From contig NW_027248277.1 of NCBI RefSeq assembly GCF_041260155.1, positions 25,618,322 through 25,682,321 of the forward strand: DNA of 64,000 nt, read 5' to 3'. This DNA is from Ptychodera flava. Lineage: Eukaryota > Hemichordata > Enteropneusta > Ptychoderidae. Of the stretch, positions 48,890 through 59,081 are shown piece by piece. The stretch's first letter is position 1. Every line of letters starts with the position of its first letter. A program made the translations under genes and the position numbers. The notes under the pieces were generated by a model. The model ran no database searches. It saw nothing but the letters and a program-made list of their open reading frames with translations, and had not been told where the DNA came from.

Positions 48890-49990
48890 TCCGATATTTA
48901 CGGCTACTAGACTATACAATATCGAAATTAGATTGGCTTAGCCAGATCTATAAAGGGCTGAAATCTCCGATATATATCGGATATTTACGCGCGATTTCAC
49001 TGAGTCTAGTAACGTCTAGTATAGAGCAAGAGACAGTCCTTGGAAGTCGGGTTTGACCAGAACTGTAAGGTGGTGAAATCTCCGACATATATCGGATATT
49101 TACTTGCGATTTGACTGAATCTAGTATCGTCTAGTATCGAAGCAAGAGTCAGTCCTTGGAAGTCGGGTTTGACCAAAACTCTGAGGTGGTGAAATCTCCG
49201 CATATATATCGGATATTTACTTGCGATTTGACTGAATCTAGTATCGTCTAGTATCGAAGCAAGAGTCAGTCCTTGGAAGTCGGGTTTGGCCAGAACTGTG
49301 AGGTGGTGAAATCTCCGATATATATCGGATATTTACTTGCGATTTGACTGAATCTAGTATATCGTCTAGTATCGATATTAGAGTCCCGAAATCGCCGATA
49401 AATATCGTGTAAATATCGGAGATTTCACAGATCCGGCGTGCTGAGACACAAGGCAAGTAGTTCTAGTATTGTCTAGTATCGATATTAGAGTCAACAAATC
49501 GCCGATCAATATCGGGTACATATCAGAGATTTCACAGATCCGGCGTGCCGAGGCACAAGGCAAGTCATTCTAGTATCGTCTAGTATCGATATTAGAGTCC
49601 CCAAATTGCCGATAAATATCGGGTAAATATCGGAGATTTCACAGATCCAGCGTGCCGAGGCACAGGGCAAGTAATTCTAGTATCTTCTAGTATCGATATT
49701 AGAGTCCCCAAATCGCCGATAAATATCGGGTAAATATCGGAGATTTCACAGATCCAGCGTGCCGAGGCACAGGGCAAGTAATTCTAGTATCTTCTAGTAT
49801 CGATATTAGAGTCCCCAAATCGCCGAAAAAATATCGGGCATCCTAAATATCGTCGATTTCACAGACGCGGCTTCCCATGGAACAACCGCAGTTCATTCTA
49901 GTATCGTCTAGTATCGATACTTGTCCCGAAATCGTCAAACTTCGATACTAGATAGTAAATATCCGATATTTAAAAATTGTGCAAAGTCGC
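48890..49990. repeat. Two minisatellites sharing TCTAGTATCG
   Basis: The first block (about 48940-49370) has roughly 118-bp units containing a GATATATATCGGATATTTAC word, CTTGGAAGTCGGGTTTG and GGTGGTGAAATC. The second (about 49370-49900) has roughly 107-bp units containing CGCCGATAAATATCGGGTAA, GATTTCACAGATCC and GTGCCGAGGCACA. Both carry the paired word TCTAGTATCGTCTAGTATCG. About four and five copies respectively. Short open frames here simply follow the repeat. Confidence 0.85.
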
Positions 49991-51059
49991 GCCTTCATGG
50001 TGAAACACTGCCGCTCTAAAGATACCCAACGTTTTATTCAGATCAGAAGGCATCCATGGCCCACTGGGTTTAATCTCCGCTCCTGCTAGACAAAAGCATC
50101 TCGTTGGCGTGTACACATGGCAAAAATAATCGATCTTTATTTCTAAGTTTCTTGAAAGAAGTTCAGTATTGTATTAAAGTGAAACTTTGATCATGACACA
50201 CTAAATTAATATCAAGAGATCGTTCGGAAAACGGGTAATGATTGGATGAGGTGATCATAGCCTGGTAGTTCCAGAAATTATCTGATTACATCCACTGTCT
50301 CCCATGGAAATTTGAAAAATTGTAATAATCTGCCTCGTAGTCGTTTTCGGGGCAAGGATATGGTGAGTAGGACGCTCGTTAGCTTCATTGCTTGTCAACA
50401 AGCAGAGGGTATGCAGGATCAAAATGTCAGAAAATAAAATCTTCTGGGGATGTTACTTTACTCATGGAGGAAGGAAGAGACATTGCAAGTTATTGATGCT
50501 ATATTTTCTTCTGTAGTACTGTTTGATGCGGACCATCGCTGGTGCAGTCAGTCAAAAATAAAGTCGTAGTCTTACACAATGGAGCTAGAAACGGATCTAA
50601 TGATTTATACACGTCTAGGTACACTAATCAGGTGCCAATGTACTCTTGCATTGCACGGCCAAAACCGGTATCGATTTATCACTGTGACATCCTCCAAGAA
50701 GAGACGTCCTTTTCTAGCTCCATGGGTCAACCCATGGAGGTAAGGGTCAGCCATAAGCTTAGTCCGTATCGTGTTGAACACTTGAGGGTGAGCATATCAA
50801 GGTCCGCATTGCATAATGCTGGCCAGAAAATTCATCGTCAATAATCCCTCATTAACTAATACTGTGAGCAAACTAACTTCATTTACACTTCGCCGCGAAA
50901 TGCATGCACGTGGCGCTTTCGCATCTGATTAACAGGCGTTAATAGGTGTCAAGTTAGTATCGGGGAAGTTGTAATGGTTACACGTTGTAACCTCGTTGGG
51001 ATTTGTTGATTTACAGCTGTCAACAACCGTTGTACTGTAAAGTCTAAACATGGCTCAAC

Positions 51060-52931
51060 GATCCGGCATCGATCAGTTTACCTCTCTAATAAGATACAAA
51101 CAAGTTTATAAAATTACCAGAGTGTTTGTTATATGTTTTGTTGAATTGTTTGTGAAGCAGTACCTTTTGCGTTCAAGTAATTGAAATAGAGACGACGGCT
51201 CTTTTTCCTCAAACTTCATTACTACAACTACGTAGTACTACTGCAACAATAACGTAATATATCAGTGGTTAGGTCAGTGACGACAAGTTCCAGTGGTGAG
51301 CGATGCGCTCAGAGTAGACTCATACGCATGCACTACAGTAAAGGGATCAATTCAGACTGTGATCTAGCTGCTTTTGGCGGGAAAGTATGAGTTGCCTTTA
51401 ACTTGATTGGATAGAGATGAATACTGTCAGAAAGAAGTAAAAATATCTTTGAACACACGAAATTAAGAAGGAACTTAAAAAATTCCAATGTCTTCATTGT
51501 TAAGTAATGGGAATTTGCCATCTCTGCATATCTCAACATACATCTGCCTGCCCATGGTAATCACTGAAATTCTTATACGTCCCTTCCCTGTTGACATATA
51601 TAGAATGTTTGCCGGATGGTTCAATCTCGATATATTGATATGCATTTAGGCTTGCTTTTGCAAAGTCCGGGTCTGTACACCAGGGTCGTTTGAGTTTGTC
51701 CATTTTGCTATTTTTCAACTTCAATATACATCACAAAGAACCACTAAATTTAGAAACAGTCCATATGGCGTGGATAAGGTCAGTATGACCAAAAAAACTC
51801 ACTTTCTTGTAAAGTCGAACAGATGCTGGTGCTGCCGTTTCGAGCATAAAAACACCCTGAGCTAAATCTGGTGTATAGGTGTTTAGGTCATGTGATGCGA
51901 GATGTCCCTTTGCCACAACTTTCCAAACATTATGTCACCTCATTTCAAACCACAAGTCAAAATGCTTCATACACAACAACATATACACAAAATACTGATT
52001 TTGTACATGTGTCAAATACGTAATGTATACACATACGTATACTATTACAATGCAAAAGTACAGTGTACACTTCGTGTGCAACGATCTGTGTTACGTATGC
52101 TCTTGATCTGCATAGATATACGCTACGCGTATCAACGTAATGGAATGTTTCATAAACAAAGATATACGTAAAGTATACAATTAATATAGTGTTCCATATA
52201 CGTCAGTATACATAAATATACTGAACGTATATCAAGCATTTTGTAAGTGAACGTTTACTTAAGGATATGTGAAGAGAATTGTAAATTCACAAGACAACGG
52301 TTATTTTATTAAAGTAGAGATTGACGGTTTCTGGTCTTAGGTTCTGATCTGAGACATCATATGTTAGTCAAAGAAGATGAAAATAAGTAAAATATATGAG
52401 AACATTATATTACATTCCTCAATATGGGTCGACATAGCATTATCTTGATGTATGCCTTTACCTAGATTATTATTTTCATTTTTTAGTTTTATTTTTTCTT
52501 TCTAGCATCGGCAATAGTGCACCCTCTGTAATTTTGAGCTTTTAATGTTGCACAAGCGCATACTTCAGAGCCGGCTGAATAGTTACACGTTGTAACCTCG
52601 TTGGGATTTGTTGATTGACAGCTGTCAACAACCGTTGTGCCGTAAAGTCTAAACATGGCTCAACGACACATACGGGCAGCAGCATGAATTATCGAAAACA
52701 ATTACCATATCAGAAATCACAAGGTGTATATTGTCCCGTCCTTTAAAGAATATGAATGCTCCCACAATCGTCCTGAAATATTCCCGGTAAATAAGATTTG
52801 TGTGTTTTTTTTTATGTTGGAAGTGCATACTTCAGAGCCGGCTGAATAGTTACATGTTGAATCCTCGTTGGGATTTGTTGATTTACAGCTGTCAACAACT
52901 GTTTTGCCGTAAAGTCTAAACATGGCTCAAC
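51060..52931 (-). repeat. 2-kb array, unit 5 (two subrepeats)
   Basis: 1871 bp and close to unit 2. Subrepeat cores lie near 52570-52670 and 52838-52930. Modules on the minus strand are 51916-51800 and 51724-51533. Confidence 0.9.
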
Positions 52932-54830
52932 GATATCGATCCAGCATCGATCAGTTTACCTCTCTAAAAAGATACAAACAAGTTTATCGAATTACCATAG
53001 AGTTTGTTATATATTTTGTGGAATTGTTTGTGAAGCAGGACCTTTTGCGTTCAAGTAATTGAAATAGAGACGACGGCTCTATTTCATCAAACTATATTAC
53101 CACAACTACGTAGTACTACTACTTCAATAAAATAATATATCAGTGGTTAGGTCAGTGACCACCAGTTCCAGTTCTGAGCGATGCGCTCAGACTACACTCA
53201 TACGCATGCACTACAGTAAAGGGATCAATTCAGACTGTGATCTAGCCGCTTTTGGCGGGTGAGTAAGAGTTGCCTTTAACTTTGATTGGATAGAGATGAA
53301 TACTGTCAGAAGGAAGTAAAAATATCTTTGAACACACGAAATTAAGAAGGAACTTAAAAAATTCCAATGTCTTCATTGTTAAGGAATTAAGAATTTGCCA
53401 TCTCTGCATATCTCAACATACATCTGCCTGCCTTTGGTAATCACTGAAATTCTGATACGACCCTTCCTTGTTGACATTTTTTGAATGTTTGCCGGAGGGT
53501 TCAATCTCGATATATTGATATGCATTTAGGCTTGCTTTTGCAAATTCCGGGTCTCTACACCACGTTCGTTTGAGTTTGTCCATTTTGCTATTTTTTAACT
53601 TCAATATACATTACAAAGAACCATCTGTTTAGAAACAGGTCATAGAGCGTGGATAAGGTCAGTATGACCAAAATACTCACTTTTTGGTAAAGTGGAACAA
53701 ATGCTGGTCCTGTCGTTTCGAGCATAAAAAACACCCTGAGCTAAATCTTGTGTATAGGTGTTTAGGTCATGTGATGCGACATGTCCCTTTGCCACAACTT
53801 TCCAAGCATTATGTCACCTCTTTCCAAACCACTTGTCAAAATGCTTGATATACAACAATATATACACAAAATACTGATTCTGTACATGTGTCAAATACGT
53901 AATGTATACACAAGGTATACTATTACAATGCAAAAGAACAGTGTACACTTGGTGTGTAAAGATCTGCATTACGTATACTCTTGATCTGCATAGATATACG
54001 CTTCGCATATCAGAGTATTGAAATGTTCCATAAACAAAGAGAAACAATAAGTACACAATTAATATTGTGTTCCATATACGTCAATATAAATAAATATACT
54101 GAACGTATATCAAGCATTTTGTCAAGTGAACATTATTTAAGGATCTGTGGAGAGAATTGCAAATACTCAAGACAACGGTTATTTTATTGAAGTTGAAAGT
54201 GACGGTTTCTAGTCTTAGGTTCTGATCTGTGACATCATATGTTAGTCAAAGAAGATTAAAATAAGTAAAATATATGAAAACATTATATTACTTTACTCAA
54301 TATGGGTGGACATAGCATTATTGTTGATGTATGCCTTTACTTAGATTATTATTTTCATTTTGTAGTTTTATTTTTATCTTTTAGCATCGGCAATCGTGCA
54401 CCTTCAGGCATTTTGAGCGTTTAACGTTGCACAAATGCATACTTCAGAACCGGCTAAATAGTTAAATGTTGGTTCCTTGTTGGGATTTGTTGATTTACAG
54501 CTGTCAACAACCGTTGTGCTGTAACGTCGAGACATGGCTTAACGACACATTTGGGCAGCAGCATGAAGTATCTAAAACGACGAATATATCAGAAATCACC
54601 AGGTGTATATTTTCCGGTCCTTCAAAGAATATGAATGCTCCCACATTCGTCCTGAAATAATAAAGGTTCTGTATGCATTGTTACAATATTTTACAAAAAT
54701 ATTAAATTCTTTTAAGACACTCCAACTTCAAATCCCGTTCTTGGGTTGCTTTGAAGATTTTTTGCTCGATGAAAGGACCTGCTTTTATAACAAAAAGCAA
54801 ATTGTAGCCGTTTTGTATTGACGAAAGTTA
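52932..54830 (-). repeat. 2-kb array, unit 6
   Basis: More diverged than units 2-5. It has one subrepeat core near 54440-54545 and then a unique tail. Modules on the minus strand are 53780-53660 and 53604-53413. Its YARN module keeps the reading frame of the old copies (six Ts in the run near 53726). Confidence 0.8.
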
Positions 54831-55065
54831 AATATCTGGTAAACGTTTTTTTACCTTTGAATACAACATCCTTGATTTCTTGTGTTAAAAATTTGTAGAT
54901 TGGATGATCGAAAGTTTGCATTTTGTTATGGTATACATGATGCATGTATTGGTAATGTTTACCTTAAGAAATATGAATACCGCATTAGATAGGTATAAAC
55001 TATCCGGTTATTGTCATAATTGAAGTGAAATGTATTAAACAATTTATATAGCATCTCGTGGTATA

Positions 55066-55152
<87 letters not shown>

Positions 55153-56700
55153 ATAAGATTTAGGCTTTTTGAGATTACTCGTGGATTGTTTCTTCTTTGC
55201 TGTTATTTTGATAAAAAATGTAACCCTTGACGACAAGCTTTTATGACAAAGATTTACAAATATTTGTAAACACAGGATATAGGGAGGGAACGGCCAAAAC
55301 GGCAATCTGTCCTCATCGTCAAGGAATGAAAAAGTAGCGATCTCTGCATTATCATTTTCAACTTGCCAGTGGTATTCAATGCAACTCTTATACGTCCCTT
55401 CCGTGTTGACATATATTGAATGTTGGCCGTTGTTCGATCTCGATATATTGATATTTATTTAGCTTGCTATTGTTAAATCCGGCTCTGTAAACCTCAGTCG
55501 TTTGAGTTTGGCCTCTGCTATTTCCCAATTTCAATATACATTACGACCAACCTCTAAATTTAGAAACAGTCCATATAGCGTGGATAATGTCGGTATGAAA
55601 AAGCCTCACCTTTTTTGTAAACTTGAACAGTTGCCGGTCCTGTAATTTCGCGCATAAAATAACCCCTCGAAGCTCAATATCGTATATGATTATTGAGGTC
55701 ATGTAATGCGAGATGTCCCTTTTACGTTCTAACACGACTTTCCAAACATTACCTTAGAATCTGGCGAGAGAGTTGCAAACTCTTAAGACACCGACAATTT
55801 CTTCGAAGTAGAAGGTGACGGTGTCTGATCTTTGGTTGTACTCTCAGACACCAGATGTTAGTCGCAGAAAGTTCAAAATCTATTAAAATCTACGAGAACA
55901 TCATACTACATCCCCAAAATGTTTCGACCTAGCATTGTCTTACTATAAGCCATGCATACATTTTTATTTTCATCTATTTTTATTTTTTAGCATCGACAGT
56001 CGTGCCAAATCGGGTACTTTGAACTTTCTACATTGGCATACTTCAGAACCCGCTATAGTTACTCGTTAGATCGTTGTAGGAATGTGTTGATCTACTGCTG
56101 TCAGCAACCGTTGTGCTATAAAGTCAAAACATATGACAACAACACATACTGTCATCACAATGAAATAAAGGAAAAGACGAAAATAGCAGTAATCACCCGC
56201 TGTATACTTTCCCGTCCATTGAAAGGTACGAAAGGTTAAACATTCGTCCTTAAATGTTCCCGGTAAAAAAGATCTTGTCCTTTATGTAGGTAGTTGCCAA
56301 AGATTTGAGTTAGGTAGCACTTAAGTTGTATGTACATGGACAAAGCACGTGGACTGTCGACTTGTTGACTTCAGACACCAACGCGACATATTAAGGGCAA
56401 GTATGTGTTACCCGAATGTTTTACAAAATGTAGACTCTATTAAGATGTCATATTCTCGATAAAAGGACCTCCTTAAACGACCAAAGCTAAAACATGTAGC
56501 TGTTTTGTATTGAAGAAAGTTAAATATTTGATAAATGTTTTTCCCTTTGGATATAACACCCTCAATTCCTGGGGTTAAAACGCTGTAAATGAGATGATCG
56601 AATTTTTTTTTACATGTAATGCGGCATTAAGCATGTATTTGTTATATTTTCATTCAGAATATATATACGGCGTCGGATACCAGGTATAAACTATCCGGTA
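54830..56700 (-). repeat. 2-kb array, unit 7 (old, diverged)
   Basis: Degenerate copy. The PWC and YARN modules are near 55520-55340 and 55700-55610 on the minus strand, and a single subrepeat core lies near 56040-56135. A (CT)n run has been gained at 55069-55149. Confidence 0.6.
55069..55149. repeat. (CT)n microsatellite
   Basis: About 80 bp of CT. The same position in the next diverged unit also has a CT run, so it predates their duplication. Confidence 0.95.
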
Positions 56701-56764
56701 AATGTCAAAATGTCATCATTGAAGTGACATGTATTGGACGCGTTATATGGGAACTTGAGGCATA

Positions 56765-56846
<82 letters not shown>

Positions 56847-57300
56847 TTTAGTTTCACTGAGAAGGAACTGCCAATATGGCTGTCAGTCTTCATTGTCGCG
56901 GAATAACAAGTATTATCTATGCACATCATCTCTCAACATGTATCTCCCTGAATCCTTATACATGTCTTCCTTGTTGACAGATATTGAATGCTGGCCTTGG
57001 ATTTAATATAGATATATTGATATGCATTAAAGCTTGGTATTGCAAAACCCGCGTCTGTAAACTCCAGGGTATTTTGCTGTTTTTCAATTTCACCATACAT
57101 AAAGAAAAACCACTGAATATAGAAATATTCCATACAGCGTGGTTTGAACCAGTATGAAAACAGCCTCGATTTTTTTTTGTAAAATAGAAGAGTTGCTGGT
57201 AAGGAAATTTCGAGCATAAAGTAACCGCTCTGAGCTCAATCTAATAAATGACTATTGGGGTCGAGTGGTTTGTGATGTCCCTGTGACGTCATTACACGAG
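56700..57300 (-). repeat. 2-kb array, unit 8 (oldest, partial)
   Basis: Partial copy. The left flank 'gtcatcattgaagtgacatgtatt' matches unit 7 before its CT run. The PWC-equivalent module is near 57080-56940 and the YARN module near 57220-57160 on the minus strand. No subrepeat was seen. Confidence 0.55.
56769..56843. repeat. (CT)n microsatellite
   Basis: About 75 bp of CT, homologous in position to the run at 55069-55149. Long Ser/Leu and Arg/Glu open frames across it are artefacts. Confidence 0.95.
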
Positions 57301-57750
57301 TTTCAAAACTTCATCTCTCTCTCAACTTAATATTATTTGGACTCAGATTATGTTTGGGTTTCCATTCTGCGGTTATTTTGATAAAAAGGTTAATCGTGAT
57401 AAAAGGCCCTAATATCATTTGATGAGTAACGCAAGATGATCCTTTTTTATCTCCTTTGTGCCAGCCAGACTGATATTTTTCAGAATTCTACATACCTTTA
57501 AAATGACGAATTATCTTCATACGCTATGAAAAAAAAGAAAACAACATACACCTCTCACTTTTTGACTGAAGCTTCCTAACATTTTGGCTTGACCGTCTCA
57601 TTATTTATTACAGATTCCAAAATTACCTGTGTTACTATCAATGAAGCCTTTCTGAGTTCTTCCTCGTTGTCTGATAGCCCTGCCTATGTACTTGAGCGAT
57701 TGAACTTGTAGACGTAGACGGTACCGTATTATATTACCCGTGTCTGTTCG
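57300..57750. other. No gene recognised
   Basis: Unique-looking sequence between the array and the third gene, with no coding signal. Confidence 0.4.
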
Positions 57751-57765
57751 CTGCACCTGCGCTAA

Positions 57766-58001
57766 ATGCAAATTACTAATGCAAATTCAGAAATTTTGCA
57801 GCGGCGAGACGTATCGTTGCATAGCACGGAGGGTTAAAAATAACGAAGAGTCTGAATGGCTGCTTAAAATCAGGGATATATTTTTAGCTTGACAATTTAA
57901 TGGACGGTATAGGAGACGGGACCTCACCCAACAATTGAGCTGCAAAGACACTTACTTACTGTGCGCCGCTGTTTTCATCGTCAACGCCCAACGAAGTGAA
58001 G
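57766..58001 (+). promoter_or_regulatory. Candidate promoter and 5' exon of the 58.7-kb gene
   Basis: Two direct octamers ATGCAAAT lie at 57766-57773 and 57779-57786 (13-bp period). An AT-rich GATATATTTTTA follows near 57875. A strong donor GAAG|GTAAGT ends a possible 5' exon at 58001, and the next acceptor is at 58674-58675. This region does not resemble the promoter of the other copies. Confidence 0.45.
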
Positions 58002-58683
58002 GTAAGTGAATTGAGAACATATGTCAAGTTATATGTATTATATGTATTGTATGTATTATGTGTATTGTTCTTTAAGCAATATAGTCGTCTTGAATAAACT
58101 TAGTCAAGACTTCTGTACAGTTGGCGTTAGAATTTACATTTCGATACTTTAGACGAAATGTAATTTGTTAATACACTTCTCAGATTTATATCTGTCATGT
58201 CTTCGTTGCTTCAGTCTCCATATGACTAGAACATCTATATCCAGCGGTCAAATTACTAATTTTTTTTGTAATAAAAAGACAAATTTTTAAGGTGCTTCTT
58301 TTCCGATTAATAAATAATAAGCTTCGGATTGTATAGCATGTCATCTTCCTTGCCAGAAATGAAATGTATACTCTTTACTAACCAAGCATAAAAACCAAGA
58401 ACCACAATGTTAATTTGAATCAAATAACGAATATCCTAAAGTTTATCGATATTTGATCGCCTTTCCCTAAGGTCACTCCATTCAGAAGATTATTTTCAGT
58501 GTTTTTATGACAAGAAACGCTCAATTCCCCCTTTGGTCCGAAAACAAGATAATATATGCAGCAAGTCAATGAAGTGAATTTTCCGACATTTTATTCGGAC
58601 AAAATTTTCCCACGGGGATTCTACCTCAATCTAATATATTCTATTCTTCTATTCTTATAATTTCCTCATTCTTAGAATTCGTT

Positions 58684-59034
58684 ATGAAGGTGGTATTTTT
58701 GCTTGCTTTCTTCCTCACTGCCGTATTCGGTGACGACGACAGACCAATACATTCTAAGCCGTGGATCTGTACACACCTCCACAAAAGAGTGTACGATAAT
58801 GCTATATGGAATATGGTCGCTACGGCAGGGGTTGACTGCTTCGAGGATCTGATGGTCTTGCCTGAGAAGTTGAAAGGTTTAACTCCGGTCAAAACTTTCC
58901 AATTGTACACAGTTAGTGGTCCATTTATTGGTAAATCAAAAACTCACAGGGCGGTATCAGTGTTAGCAGATGAAGTGGATACCATAGACTTGGTAATATT
59001 ATTTATTTATTTATTTATTTATTTGTTTGTTTGT

Positions 59035-59081
<47 letters not shown>

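Larger units (their letters stand above)
46611..50976. mobile_element. 4.4-kb TIR element without target duplication
   Basis: The left end reads CATTACAACTTCGCCGATGC and the right end, reverse-complemented, reads CATTACAACTTCCCCGATAC, with similarity over 25 bp (two mismatches). The flanks 'gctgaata' and 'gttacacg' join exactly into the uninterrupted array sequence, so no target site was duplicated or lost. Inside are a long (TA)n run, two families of minisatellite and no ORF above 100 codons. The superfamily is unknown. Confidence 0.75.
44807..51059 (-). repeat. 2-kb array, unit 4, split by a 4.4-kb element
   Basis: The left part is 44807-46610 and the right part is 50977-51059. Together they make about 1887 bp, the size of a two-subrepeat unit. 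The interrupting TIR element is 46611-50976. Modules on the minus strand are near 45670-45545 and 45478-45251. Confidence 0.9.

Noticed and set aside
55000-55305. 101-codon ORF with a long Arg/Glu run
   Set aside because: It is a translation of the (CT)n microsatellite. The frames at 56705-57006 are the same artefact.
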